DNA from: Pseudoroseomonas ludipueritiae
GTDB lineage: Bacteria; Pseudomonadota; Alphaproteobacteria; Acetobacterales; Acetobacteraceae
Reading direction: 5' to 3'
Assembly (NCBI RefSeq): GCF_014490445.1
Contig: NZ_JACTUZ010000008.1
Location: forward strand, 26,224 to 90,223
DNA length: 64,000 nucleotides
Shown here: positions 1 through 8,887 of the stretch, piece after piece
Position numbering within the stretch: position 1 is the stretch's first letter
How the letters are laid out: each line of letters begins with the position of its first letter
Notes under the pieces: generated by a model
Told to the model about the DNA's origin: nothing
Seen by the model: only the letters and a program-made list of their open reading frames with translations
Database searches by the model: none
Translations under genes and position numbers: made by a program

Positions 1-62
1 CGCCGTTCACCGCGGGTCACCACCTCCACGAATTCCGTCCGAGCACTCATACGATCACTCAT
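1..62 (-). CDS. Transposase N-terminus, IS66 TnpA-like, cut by window edge
   Basis: The minus strand reads ATG at 62-60 (or 50-48) and stays open to the edge, giving a start MSARTEFVEVVTRGERR. This resembles the N-terminus of IS66-family accessory protein TnpA, in which an ERRRRW-type segment follows. Only about 20 codons are visible, so the call rests on a short match from memory. A GGAGG lies upstream of the first ATG. Confidence 0.35.
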   Translation of the reverse strand, partial: MSDRMSARTEFVEVVTRGER

Positions 63-161
63 AGGAGTGCTCGCCTCCGTGCTCCTGACCGGATCCCCGT
101 CCACTGCCCGCCCTCACGCCAGAAGGCTCAATCCTCCTCCCCCAGACTGTGCACCTCAATC

Positions 162-1991
162 ATGGGGGTCAGACGACGCTTACGATTCTTCGTGCAGCCT
201 GAATACATCAACGTGGGCGACCTGTTCTCCCGCGAGAACGTCTTTGCTGTCCCGCTGTTCCAGCGCCCCTATGTCTGGGACGAGGACCGCTGGGAACTGC
301 TCTGGGACGATGTCACCCGGGTGACCGAGGAAACCCTCGCCGCGACACGCGCGCCGCGCCGTCACTTCCTCGGATCAATCGTCGTGCAGCAGCGCCCGAA
401 TGGCGTCGCCCAGGTGCCGCGCCGCGAGGTCATCGATGGACAACAGCGCCTGACCACACTGCAGGTGTTGCTCAAGGCGGTCGCCGACGCGCTCGAGGCC
501 GACCTGGTGACAGCGGACACCGCGCTGCCCTTCGCCACCCTGCTGCGCCATCCCTTCGCCATCCAGACCGATGTGGAGGGGTCCTACAAGGTCTGGCCGA
601 CCAACGTGGATCGCCCGGCCTTCCGCGAGGTCATGGACGGCTTGGCGCGACGGGGCGTGGATGCTGATGACCGGTTCTCCGGCGCCTACCGCTTCTTCCG
701 CGGCAAGGCGGAGGCATGGATCCTGGCCGCCGGCGATGATCCGGAGATCCGCGCCCGCCGGGCGGAGGCCCTGGCGCGGTCCCTGCGGCAGCATCTCTGG
801 CTCATTGTGCTGAACCTCGCGGAGGACGATCAGGCGCAGGTCATCTTCGAGACGCTCAACGCGCGGGGCACACCGCTCACCCCGGGCGATCTCGTCAAGA
901 ACGTGCTGCTGCGCCGCGCGCAGGAGGAGGGCGCGCCCGTCGTGGCGCTCTATGAGAAGCACTGGCGCCATTTCGATGAGGACAGGATCTGGCAGCAGAA
1001 TGTCGGCGCCGGCTACACCGCCCGGCCACGCCTCGACTTCTTCCTGCAGCAGGCGCTCACGGTCCTGACCAGCCAGTCGATCCCGATGACGCAGGTCTAC
1101 GACTCCTTCGCTGCTTATCTCACAGCGACGCGGGGCGAGATCACCGCCACGGAACATCTCGAGCGGATCAGTGCTCTGTCGCTGACGGCGCGCCGGATCT
1201 TCCTGGCGGAGGAGGATGACGCTGACCGCACCCTCACCGCTGCTGCCCGCATCCGCGCCATGGACTTCTCGACCGCGCTGCCGGTCCTGATGGTGCTGCT
1301 AGCGGATCCGACCCGTGATCGCACCGACGTCGCCCAGGCGGCCGTCTGGCTGGAGAGCTTCCTGGTGCGCCGCATGGTCTGTGGGCTCAACACCGGGATG
1401 TATGGTCTCTTCTTCGTCGACGTCATGAACGCCGTGGCGAAGGCCGGGTGCACCTCGGACGCGGTCAGGACGATCCTGGGGCGGGAACGCTCGGACAGCA
1501 CCCGCTGGCCCGACGATGAGGAGTTCGGCCACGCCTGGCGGACCTACCCGCTGTACCGCACCCTCAAGCGCGGTCGCCTGAACATGATCCTGCGCGCTTT
1601 GGAGACGTCGCTGCGCGATCCCGAGCTCACCGATCCTGTCGCGGTGCCACGGACCCTGACCATCGAGCACATCCTGCCGCGACAGTGGAAGCCGTGGTGG
1701 CCACTACCGGCGGGCGCCGATGGCGCGGCGGCGGAGCGGCGCGACGAGATCCTGCACACCATCGGCAACCTGACGTTGGTGAAGCGCAAACTGAACGAGA
1801 AGCTCAGCAACGCGCCCTGGAACACCGGGGACGCCGAGTGCAAGCGGGCGGCCCTGCGCCAGCACGGGATGATGCGGCTGAACGCGATGCTGGGAAGCTG
1901 CGAGCTGTGGGATGAGGGTGCCATCCTCGACCGCAGTGATCATCTTCTCAGCCAAGCCATCCACATCTGGCCACGACCGCTCTCCCGTTGA
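162..1991 (+). CDS. GmrSD-like restriction protein (DUF262 + DUF1524)
   Basis: 609 aa single-chain protein of the GmrSD/BrxU-like type. The DUF262 (ParB/Srx-fold, NTP-hydrolysing) half shows VPLFQRPYVW near residue 30 and the hallmark IDGQQRLTT near residue 91. The DUF1524 (His-Me nuclease) half shows EHILPRQW near residue 501, followed by IGNLTL and NAPW motifs. The family restricts modified phage DNA as a type IV enzyme, and this gene is inferred to do the same. The ATG at 162 begins just before the conserved N-terminus. It converges on traA and stands alone, as is common for these genes. A second, distant copy lies at 47909-49804. All family motifs look intact. Confidence 0.85.
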   Translation: MGVRRRLRFFVQPEYINVGDLFSRENVFAVPLFQRPYVWDEDRWELLWDDVTRVTEETLAATRAPRRHFLGSIVVQQRPNGVAQVPRREVIDGQQRLTTLQVLLKAVADALEADLVTADTALPFATLLRHPFAIQTDVEGSYKVWPTNVDRPAFREVMDGLARRGVDADDRFSGAYRFFRGKAEAWILAAGDDPEIRARRAEALARSLRQHLWLIVLNLAEDDQAQVIFETLNARGTPLTPGDLVKNVLLRRAQEEGAPVVALYEKHWRHFDEDRIWQQNVGAGYTARPRLDFFLQQALTVLTSQSIPMTQVYDSFAAYLTATRGEITATEHLERISALSLTARRIFLAEEDDADRTLTAAARIRAMDFSTALPVLMVLLADPTRDRTDVAQAAVWLESFLVRRMVCGLNTGMYGLFFVDVMNAVAKAGCTSDAVRTILGRERSDSTRWPDDEEFGHAWRTYPLYRTLKRGRLNMILRALETSLRDPELTDPVAVPRTLTIEHILPRQWKPWWPLPAGADGAAAERRDEILHTIGNLTLVKRKLNEKLSNAPWNTGDAECKRAALRQHGMMRLNAMLGSCELWDEGAILDRSDHLLSQAIHIWPRPLSR

Positions 1992-2065
1992 CGATGAAAA
2001 TGAACATGGCTGAGCGCACAGCGATAGCGATCCCATTGCGGCTGGTGGAAGCCTGACGCGGCTTT

Positions 2066-2099
2066 CTGTCCCATGGCGACGTTGCCTGTCATGGGACAG
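2066..2099. repeat. Perfect 10-bp inverted repeat between convergent genes
   Basis: Arms CTGTCCCATG (2066-2075) and CATGGGACAG (2090-2099) are exact reverse complements separated by 14 nt. Further ctgt/acag motifs follow to about 2160. It sits between the convergent GmrSD-like gene and traA. It could act as a bidirectional terminator, but there is no T-run, so a protein-binding or recombination site is equally possible. Confidence 0.5.
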
Positions 2100-2211
2100 T
2101 CTCCTGTTAACAAGCGAACACAATGGTCAGCGACAGGCCTTGTTACCTGTCCACCGGTCAGTGCCTCACTCCAGATCCAGGGCAGTTTAGAGAATGGCTG
2201 GCGTGCTGCTG

Positions 2212-5200
2212 CTACAGGCCCATTCCCGGACCACGCCGGACACCGAGCCGTTGCCGCTGGCTCTCCTGCTGTCGCTCCTGAGCACGATCTTGCGCCTGCA
2301 TGGCCCGCTGTCCGTCCCGCATAGCCTCCATCGCCCGGCTGACCCCGACCAGTCCCTCTCGCGGGCAGGCAGCAGCCTCGAGCAGCCCGGCTTTGGTGGC
2401 CTGAATCGCCCCTTCTGGTCCCAGCCGCTGCTCCGCTGCCTCGGCCACGGCCTGGAGTTCTGCCGCCACTGCGGGCCGTGATTGCACCTCGCGCTGCCAG
2501 GCAGCGGCGAGCGCAGGGTTTGGCTGCCCCGCCATTACCTGCCAGTAGGCCTGTGCTGCTGTCCCTGCCCTGGCCGGCGCATGGTCCGCCCGCGCCTGCT
2601 CCAGCGCCTCCACCGCCTGCCAAGCCCGCTGTGACAGCCCTGGCACTTCCACCGCATCCCGCGCCCGCTGTGCCGCCACCTCGGCCCGATAGCTCTCTCC
2701 AGCCCGCTGCCGTGCCGCTGCCTCCCGCTCCAGCCCGCTGGCAATCGAACGCGCCGCGCTGACGGCGCTGGCCCGCTCCAGCTGCGCCCCGCGCCCGGCG
2801 AACAGCCCCTCGCGGCCGCGCAGCCGCCCCAGCACCTCCGGCTGCTGCCGGAGCCGGTCGGCGACTTGGTTCCGGTCATCCCGGCTGTCCCACAGCAGCG
2901 CGTCAAGCTGGGCTTCCGCCTGCACCGGATCGCGGTACGCTGCCTGCAGCCACTGCGCCCTGTCCACAGCCTCTTGCCGCACGCCGGGATCGTGCGCCTC
3001 CACCGCCACGATTTCCTCAGGTGTGGTGCCCCGCCCCAGGCTGTCGCGACCCGTCGAATCCCGCTGCGCCGGCAGCAGTGGTGGCGGCGGTGGTTCCATC
3101 TGGGCCGCGGCCTGCTCGAGGTAGCGGGCCGCCGCTTCGCCGCTGGCCCTGGCCCGCTCCGCCGGCGACCGCGCGACGATCTCGCTCTCGGGTGCTAGTG
3201 GCGACAGTCCACGCCGGCTGGCAAAGGCCTCCCGGGCGCGGTGCTCGCCCGCTGGCCCGGCATAGTCCAGCGTCACGTCCTTGGCCCGCTGCCGTGACAG
3301 CCTCCGGGTGAGGCCTTCCCGGCTGCCCAGCTCATCCCGCGTCCAGTGCAGCCACACCCCCTCCCGGTGCCGCGTCAGCGCCACATAGGCCGCGTGCCGA
3401 TCCATCGCCGCACTCGCCAGCACATGGGCGCGCTCCACCGTCACCCCCTGGGCCTTGTGGATGGTCGCGGCATAGCCGTGTGTCAGCGCGCCGTAGTCCC
3501 TGACCGCGAAGGTGGCCTCCTCTGCCGGTGTGGCGGCGTCCCTGGCGTCCAGCCGCACCGTCAGCCGGGCCACTTCGCCCTGCCCTTGGATGCTGGTCAC
3601 CGTGCCCAGCGTGCCGTTCTTCACCGCCGTGCCGCCCTGCCCGTCCGGCCCTGCACCCAGTGCTCGCGCGTTGCGCAGGAACATGAGGCGATCGCCAACG
3701 GCGAGCAGCCGCTGGCCCTGCTCGGTCATGATGCTATGGTCCGGCCCGAGCGCCCCGGCCCCCCCGAGCTGCTCGCGCGCCAGCCGGTTCAGCGCCGCCG
3801 CATCCGCCCGCGTCGCGGCCAGCATCAGCTGGCTGCGGCCGGGCGCCTCCTGCCGTCCCTCGATCCAGCCCGCCACCAGCGCCGCGCGGGCCTCTTCCTG
3901 CGTCGCGTGCCCCACCACCATGCCGGCCTGCTCGTAGCGGGCGAGCGCCTCGGCTGTGCGCCCGGTGGCGAGCTCGCGGGTGGCCTCCCGCTGCCAGTCT
4001 TCTCGCTGCCGCCGCACCTCCGAGATCTCGGCAGCCCCGTGCCGCTCCGCCAGCGCTCGGAAGGCCGCGCCGGCCTCGATCGCCTGCAGCTGCTCCGGAT
4101 CCCCCACCAGCACCACCTTGGCGCCGGCCTGCTGGACCTGCTCCAGCACCCGCTGCATCTGCCGCGAGCCCACCATGCCGGCCTCGTCCAGCACCAGCAC
4201 GTCGCGCGGCCCCAGCGGCTCGCCGCCCCGCGCCCAGTGCCACTCCAGGCTGGCCAGCGTCTTGGAGCGGATGCCGCTGCCCGCCTGCAGCCCCTCGGCG
4301 GCGATGCCCGAGAGCGTCGCGCCCCGCACCCGCAGCCCCTGCCCCTCCCAGGCTTGCCGCGCCACGCCGAGCAGCGCCGACTTGCCGGTGCCGGCATAGC
4401 CCACCACCAGCGCCAGCCCTTCCTCGCCGGTGAGATGCCGCACCGAGTTGCGCTGCTCCGCGCTTAGGGTGAGACCGCTGGTCTCTGCCTGCCGCAGCGC
4501 CCGGTCCTGCTGACGTGCCGGCACGCCATGCGCCCGGCCCTGCGCCAGCGCCGCCGCCTGCCCCTCCAGCCGCCGCTCAGCCGCCAGCATGTCGCGCGTG
4601 GTCCAGCGTGTGCATCCCGCCGCGTCCTCGCCCAGCCGCACCAGCGCGGGTGCGGCCTCCACCTTGGCCAGCACCTCCGCGAACTGCGCCGCCCCGTCGC
4701 TGTGCCGCGCGATGAACCGCGCCAGGTCCCGCCGCGTGAAGGTGGACTGTTGCCGCGTCAGGGCGTCGAGCGCGAGATCGGGATCAGCCGCGATCCGCGC
4801 GCCGTTCCTGCGCGCGATGGCGTCATGCTCCGCCCGCCGTTCCGCCGCCTCACCGCGCTCGGCCCGGCGCATCCCCGCCGGTCCTATCTTGTGCTGCGGC
4901 TCCAGCGGAATGCTCTGAGCGGCGAGGCTGCGGTGGTCGATCCGCACATCATGCCCGAGGCTGGCCAGCCGCTCATTCGCCAGCTCGGCCCAACGCTCAC
5001 GCCACGTCTGCAGCAGCGCCGTGCTGTTCCACGCCCGCTGCTTCGGTCCGAATGCCGCGTCAGATCCGTCCGCCTGCTGGCCCGGAGCGAAGCCGCGCAG
5101 CGTCAGCAGCACATGCGCGTGCGGCTTGGCCTCGCCGTCCTCGCCTACCGGGCTGTGCACGCAGAGATCGGCCACCATGCCGCGTGCCACGAACTGCTCG

Positions 5201-5529
5201 CGGACGAAGTCACGGGCTAGTGCGATCCCCTCGGCCTGGCTGAGCTCCCGCGGCAGCGCGAACTCCACCTCCCGCGCCAGCTGCGCGTCCTTCCTCTTTT
5301 CAGTGGATTCCACTGCGTTCCACAGCAGGCTGCGATCTGCCCAGGCTGCCGGCGCGCCGTTGGGCAGCAGCACCTCGGCATGCACCAGGTGGTCCTTAGC
5401 CGTGAAGTCGTGCGTGAGGCCGGTGCGGTCGTCCTCCAGCCGCGTCGCCGCGCGATAGGCCGCCGCCGCCACCACGGAGCGTCCGGCGCCGCGCGAGATC
5501 ACCTGCGCCGAAAGGTGGTAGATCGCCAT
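2212..5529 (-). CDS. traA: Ti-type conjugative relaxase/helicase TraA
   Basis: 1105 aa, the usual length for Ti-type TraA. The N-terminal MobA/MobL relaxase domain begins MAIYHLSAQVISRG and contains the metal-binding KPHAHVLLT motif near residue 135. The middle and C-terminal part is a RecD/TraI-like helicase with Walker A GYAGTGKS near residue 380 and a DEAGMVGS Walker B near residue 445. The protein nicks oriT, stays covalently attached to the transferred strand and unwinds the plasmid. It is divergent from traC-traD-traG with the oriT-like region between, the arrangement of Ti and Rhizobium plasmids. The Ala/Arg/Gln-rich C-terminal 300 residues are typical. No frame damage is seen. Confidence 0.93.
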   Translation of the reverse strand: MAIYHLSAQVISRGAGRSVVAAAAYRAATRLEDDRTGLTHDFTAKDHLVHAEVLLPNGAPAAWADRSLLWNAVESTEKRKDAQLAREVEFALPRELSQAEGIALARDFVREQFVARGMVADLCVHSPVGEDGEAKPHAHVLLTLRGFAPGQQADGSDAAFGPKQRAWNSTALLQTWRERWAELANERLASLGHDVRIDHRSLAAQSIPLEPQHKIGPAGMRRAERGEAAERRAEHDAIARRNGARIAADPDLALDALTRQQSTFTRRDLARFIARHSDGAAQFAEVLAKVEAAPALVRLGEDAAGCTRWTTRDMLAAERRLEGQAAALAQGRAHGVPARQQDRALRQAETSGLTLSAEQRNSVRHLTGEEGLALVVGYAGTGKSALLGVARQAWEGQGLRVRGATLSGIAAEGLQAGSGIRSKTLASLEWHWARGGEPLGPRDVLVLDEAGMVGSRQMQRVLEQVQQAGAKVVLVGDPEQLQAIEAGAAFRALAERHGAAEISEVRRQREDWQREATRELATGRTAEALARYEQAGMVVGHATQEEARAALVAGWIEGRQEAPGRSQLMLAATRADAAALNRLAREQLGGAGALGPDHSIMTEQGQRLLAVGDRLMFLRNARALGAGPDGQGGTAVKNGTLGTVTSIQGQGEVARLTVRLDARDAATPAEEATFAVRDYGALTHGYAATIHKAQGVTVERAHVLASAAMDRHAAYVALTRHREGVWLHWTRDELGSREGLTRRLSRQRAKDVTLDYAGPAGEHRAREAFASRRGLSPLAPESEIVARSPAERARASGEAAARYLEQAAAQMEPPPPPLLPAQRDSTGRDSLGRGTTPEEIVAVEAHDPGVRQEAVDRAQWLQAAYRDPVQAEAQLDALLWDSRDDRNQVADRLRQQPEVLGRLRGREGLFAGRGAQLERASAVSAARSIASGLEREAAARQRAGESYRAEVAAQRARDAVEVPGLSQRAWQAVEALEQARADHAPARAGTAAQAYWQVMAGQPNPALAAAWQREVQSRPAVAAELQAVAEAAEQRLGPEGAIQATKAGLLEAAACPREGLVGVSRAMEAMRDGQRAMQAQDRAQERQQESQRQRLGVRRGPGMGL

Positions 5530-5583
5530 GCGCCATTCTGGCCGTGGGAGGCTTCAGGAGGAACCCCGACGCCGCGCTTGTTC

Positions 5584-5643
5584 CGCCTGCGGTGGACTCA
5601 CCTTTCCGCGACGTTGCCGCAGGCGACGTATAAGCGCGCATTT
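5584..5643. other. oriT: Putative origin of transfer (oriT) of Ti/Q type
   Basis: The minus strand of 5623-5643 contains GCGCTTATACGTCGC, close to the nic region of Ti and rhizobial plasmids as I remember it (a GCGCAATTATACGTCGC-like core). A perfect 9-bp inverted repeat lies beside it: CGCCTGCGG (5584-5592) and CCGCAGGCG (5618-5626). It lies between divergent traA and traCDG, where oriT sits in these systems. The nick position is inferred, not seen. Confidence 0.65.
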
Positions 5644-5794
5644 CTACGCTTTGCTGCGAAGATGACGGGTGGTGCGGGGTACGCTTTCGGATGGTGGTGC
5701 GCCCCTACGACGACGCCCCGGGGCAGTGTTACCCTCCGACCGCTAGGCGGTCGTGCCGGAGCCCACCAGATCAGCACCAGCCATGCCGCTGTTC

Positions 5795-6128
5795 CGCGCG
5801 GGCTGGAGCACAGCGGCGTCTTCCTCAACATCACCCTGACCACCGATCAGGGCCGCGTGGATTGCGACATCAACATCGGCAGTGATGCCGTTCGCAGTGA
5901 GCGGCCTTCACCGCCCTGGCAGCACAGCGCGAGGCGACCGAGGCAGCGTTCGGCGCGCTGCTCGAACGGCAGCCAATGCCGCGCCGGCTGGGCTGCATCT
6001 TCAGCAACATGGCGGGCGGCTGGCGCCTGCCGGAGCACGAGTAGCCTGCCTTGCAGGATCGCCTCATCGAGGCGGCGATCCGCATGGAGAAGGCGCTGCG
6101 GGAGCCCGTGCGGATGCTCCAAGTCTGA
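5795..6128 (+). pseudogene. Degenerate DUF4268-like remnant
   Basis: Fragments in two frames resemble the C-terminal part of DUF4268-type proteins. One reads SGVFLNITLTTDQGRVDCDI, another reads ALAAQREATEAAFGALLERQ then PRRLGCIFSNMAGGWRLPE, an in-frame TAG, then a helical tail ending LREPVRMLQV. A frameshift near 5900 and the stop near 6043 make it non-functional. It fills much of the traA-traC gap. The family assignment is from memory of the pattern 'QREAIEAEFG...L.W..LP...GCRI' and is tentative. Confidence 0.4.
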
Positions 6129-6278
6129 CCGCGACGTCGTTCCGCCTCCCGCCGCGATCACAAAAGCTGACGGCGCGTCGGGTTGGCGCCTCCGCCCCGC
6201 TGTGCTGACTGATCCCTGGCGGCCGGTCCCCCGAGGGCCCGGTCAGCGACGCCGGACCCACCACGGAGGACCTCCCCC

Positions 6279-6623
6279 TTGGCACCACGCCGCCCCCGCG
6301 ACATCGACGCCGAACTGCGCGCCCTGCAGGACAAGGCGCGCCAGCTCCGCACCAAACAGAAAGCCCAACTCGGCGAGTTGCTGCTTGCCACCGGCGCCGC
6401 CGACGCGCTCGATCCCGACACCCTCGCTGGCCTGCTGCTGCACGGCCTCGAGCAGGCCAAGAGCAACCCGCAGGCGGCCGAGAGCTGGCGGCAACGTGGA
6501 GAAGCCTTTTTTCGCCGCGAGCGCGCCAGCACCAGTGGAGCCGGCGAGAGCAAGCCTGCGAGCACGTCTTCCCGCCCTGCGCATCGCGATGCGGAGGACG
6601 CGGCGCGCCCGGCTGCGGAGTAG
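6279..6623 (+). CDS. traC: Conjugal transfer protein TraC
   Basis: 114 aa, charged and helical. The opening MAPRRPRDIDAELRALQDKA and Gln/Lys-rich helix match small Ti-type TraC proteins, which help the relaxosome at oriT. The likely start is TTG at 6279, after GGAGG at 6266-6270. Its 3' end overlaps traD by 35 bp, and it leads the traC-traD-traG operon that reads away from oriT. The Ser/Thr/Ala-rich tail is probably disordered. The assignment rests on position and N-terminal pattern. Confidence 0.7.
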   Translation: MAPRRPRDIDAELRALQDKARQLRTKQKAQLGELLLATGAADALDPDTLAGLLLHGLEQAKSNPQAAESWRQRGEAFFRRERASTSGAGESKPASTSSRPAHRDAEDAARPAAE

Positions 6624-6924
6624 CCAAGTCATCGCCCGTGTCGAGGCCGCCCGCGCCCGCGGCGATGCCCGCGACTGGGCGGTCGAACGCCGCGCCCGCA
6701 CCCGTCACCTGATCGAGCTCGGCGGCCTGGTGCACAAGGCCGGGCTGGTGGAGCTCCTGGAGGACGACCGCGCCACGCTGCTGGGCCTGCTGTTGGCGGC
6801 GGTCGGGCAGCTGCGCGGCGGCGGTGACGAGCCGCCCGAAGTGCTGCGCGCCCGCTGGCGTCACACCGGCCTGCGCGCCTTCCAGGCCGAGCGTGAGGCG
6901 GCGGAGGGAGCGGCCCCGCCATGA
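6589..6924 (+). CDS. traD: Conjugal transfer protein TraD
   Basis: 111 aa from the ATG at 6589. The core RTRHLIELGGLVHKAGL followed by DRATLLGLLLA is the signature of the small Ti-type TraD proteins (not F-plasmid TraD), which accompany TraC and TraG in DNA transfer. The frame is open further upstream, but that sequence runs through traC and the oriT region and does not look like protein. The stop TGA at 6922-6924 overlaps an ATG at 6921, indicating translational coupling to traG. Confidence 0.8.
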   Translation: MRRTRRARLRSSQVIARVEAARARGDARDWAVERRARTRHLIELGGLVHKAGLVELLEDDRATLLGLLLAAVGQLRGGGDEPPEVLRARWRHTGLRAFQAEREAAEGAAPP

Positions 6925-8581
6925 CCGCCGTCCTGCACGGCCTCTGGCGCCTCGCCATCACCCTGCTCACCCTGCCCTTCGCCCTGATCGCTGGCTCTGG
7001 ATCTGCGCCCGCCTCGTCGGCTCCGGCGCCCTCCTCGGCGGCTTCCTCGGCCTGCTCTGGAACATGGTCCTGCTGCAGCCACCCGACCTCCGCCACGGTG
7101 TGGTCGGCCTGCTGCTCGGCGGCCTTGTTGGCCTCCTGCTGGCGCTGGTCAACCTGGTGGGTCCTGTTTCCTTCGGCCGCGGCACATCCGCCACCTCGCA
7201 CGGCTCCGCCGCCTGGGCCGCACCGCGCCAGCTGCGCCATGACCTCGCCGCAGCGGCGCTGGTGCGGGATCCGGCGGCGCTGCTGGTCGGCCGGGATCCC
7301 GGCCGTCGTGGCAGCCTGCTGCGCTACACCGGACCCGCCCATCTGCTCACCATCGCCCCCACCCGCTCCGGCAAGGGCGTCGGCACCGTGCTGCCCAACC
7401 TGCTGCTGAGCGACCGCCCCATCCTCTGCATCGATCCCAAGGGTGAGAATGCCCGCATCAGCGCCAGGGCAAGGCGGCGCTTTGGCCCGGTGCATGTGCT
7501 GGATCCCTTCGGCGTCTCTGGCCAGCCGGCCAGCCGCTACGATCCGGCGGCGCTGCTCGACCCCACTTCACCGGATCTGGCCGACGATGCCGCGACGCTG
7601 GCCGAGGCACTGGTCTTTGATCCGCCCGGCCAAGTCTCCGAGGCGCATTGGAACGAGGAGGCCAAGGCACTGATCTCCGGCCTGCTGCTCCACCTCGCCT
7701 GCCGGGGCGCCCAGGGCCAGCGGGGGCTGCCGGCACTCCGTCGCCTACTCACCCTGCCGCCGGATGACTGGCAGGTCCTGCTGCGCGCCATGCTGGCCGA
7801 TACAGCGGCCGCTGGTGGACTGGTCAGCCGGGCCGCGGCCCGCCAGCTCGGCAAGGCCGACCGCGAGGCCGCCGGCGTGCTCTCCTCGGCGCAGCGTCAC
7901 ACCCACCTGCTCGACAGCCCCAGGCTCGCCGCCAGCATGGCGCGCTCGGACTTCCCGTGGGCTGACCTGCGCCAGGGCAGCGCCACCGTCTTCCTGGTGC
8001 TGCCGCCCGACCGCCTCACCACCTACAGCCGCTGGCTGCGCCTGCTGATCGCCCAGAGCATCCAGCAGCTCGCCCGCACCCCGTCCCTACCCGGGCAGCC
8101 GCCGGTGCTGCTGCTGCTCGATGAGTTCGCCGCCCTTGGCCGCCTCGAGCCGGTGCTGCAGGCGGCCGGGCTGATGGCGGGCTTGGGCCTGCAGCTCTGG
8201 CCCATCCTGCAGGACCTCGCCCAGCTGCGCGCCGCCTATGGCCAGAGCGCCAGCACCTTCCTCGCCAATGCCGGGCTGCTCCAGGTCGCGGCCCCGGCTG
8301 ACCTCGAGACCGCCCAGTGGCTCTCCCAGGCACTCGGCAACAGCACCATCGGCTTTGCGACCCACAGCAGCTCCCACTCCACCTCGGACAACCCGGAGGG
8401 GCATGGCTCCACCAGCCACGGCAGCTCAACCCAGCGCGTCGGCCGCCCCCTGCTCACCCCTGACGAGGCCATGCGCCTGCCCGCCGACCAGCAGGTGCTG
8501 CTGCGGCCTGGGCAGCGGCCCGTCCTCGCCCGCAAACTTCGTCATTATGCCGACACCGAGTTCCAGGGGCTGGCCGACTGA
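6921..8581 (+). CDS. traG: Type IV coupling protein TraG/VirD4, apparent N-terminal frameshift
   Basis: VirD4-class ATPase that brings the relaxosome to the type IV secretion channel in the inner membrane. Walker A APTRSGKGVG is near 7350-7380 and Walker B LLLLDEFAALGRL near 8106-8145. TM segments (GALLGGFLGLLWNMVLL, HGVVGLLLGGLVGLLLALV) precede the ATPase. The natural start, ATG 6921 overlapping the traD stop, gives MTAVLHGLWRLAITLLTLPF in one frame. From about 7000 on, the homologous sequence continues in another frame (WLWICARLVGSG...), which is open from 6824 to 8581. Either a one-base indel lies near 6985-7000, or translation starts elsewhere. An uninterrupted ORF would need the start at 6824 inside traD, which is less likely. 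Confidence 0.82.
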
Positions 8582-8622
8582 GTGCGTCCAGCTGGTGCTG
8601 GATCCCAGTGGGGCGCCCCCTT

Positions 8623-8657
8623 ATCATCCGGTCGTACGTTTTGTATGACAGGATGAT
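8623..8657. promoter_or_regulatory. Palindromic operator of the toxin-antitoxin operon
   Basis: A 15-bp imperfect palindrome has left arm ATCATCCGGTCGTAC (8623-8637), a 5-bp spacer and right arm 8643-8657; 13 of 15 positions pair. It ends three bases before the antitoxin ATG. Autoregulation by an antitoxin or antitoxin-toxin complex bound to such a palindrome is usual for these operons. The site is seen directly; the binding protein is inferred. Confidence 0.6.
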
Positions 8658-8659
8658 CC

Positions 8660-8887
8660 ATGAGCGTGGTGACGGTGCGCAAGCAAGGGAACTCGGTCGG
8701 CATCACTTTTCCGGCCGAAACCCGCATCCGCATGGGCTTCGAGGTCGGCCAGGACCTGACACTGGTCGAACTTGCCGACGACGTGAAGTTGGTGAAGCGC
8801 AACCTCAAGCTGGAGCGGCAGCTGGAACTGGCCCGTGAGGTGCGGCGCGAGCAGGCCGACGCGCTGCAGGAACTGGCCAGGCGGTGA
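8660..8887 (+). CDS. AbrB/MazE-family antitoxin
   Basis: 75 aa. The N-terminal swapped-hairpin domain VTVRKQGNSVGITFPAET is the AbrB/MazE/SpoVT DNA-binding type. The charged C-terminal helix (residues 45-75) would wrap the toxin. Its stop overlaps the GTG start of the downstream Doc-like toxin (GTGA, 4 bp), so the two are translationally coupled. A 15-bp palindrome lies immediately upstream. The antitoxin itself looks intact. Confidence 0.85.
   Translation: MSVVTVRKQGNSVGITFPAETRIRMGFEVGQDLTLVELADDVKLVKRNLKLERQLELAREVRREQADALQELARR

Noticed and set aside
375-1157. Minus-strand open frame (260 codons) opposite the first GmrSD-like gene
   Set aside because: Shadow of a gene with all family motifs; its product is low-complexity.
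3346-4467. Long plus-strand open frame (373 codons) opposite traA
   Set aside because: It is antisense to intact traA; the product is Arg/Pro/His-rich with no recognisable domain, as expected from GC-rich shadow frames.
5380-6588. Upstream extension of the traD frame
   Set aside because: It crosses the oriT region and the DUF4268-like relic and overlaps traC; the ATG at 6589 fits the protein family length.
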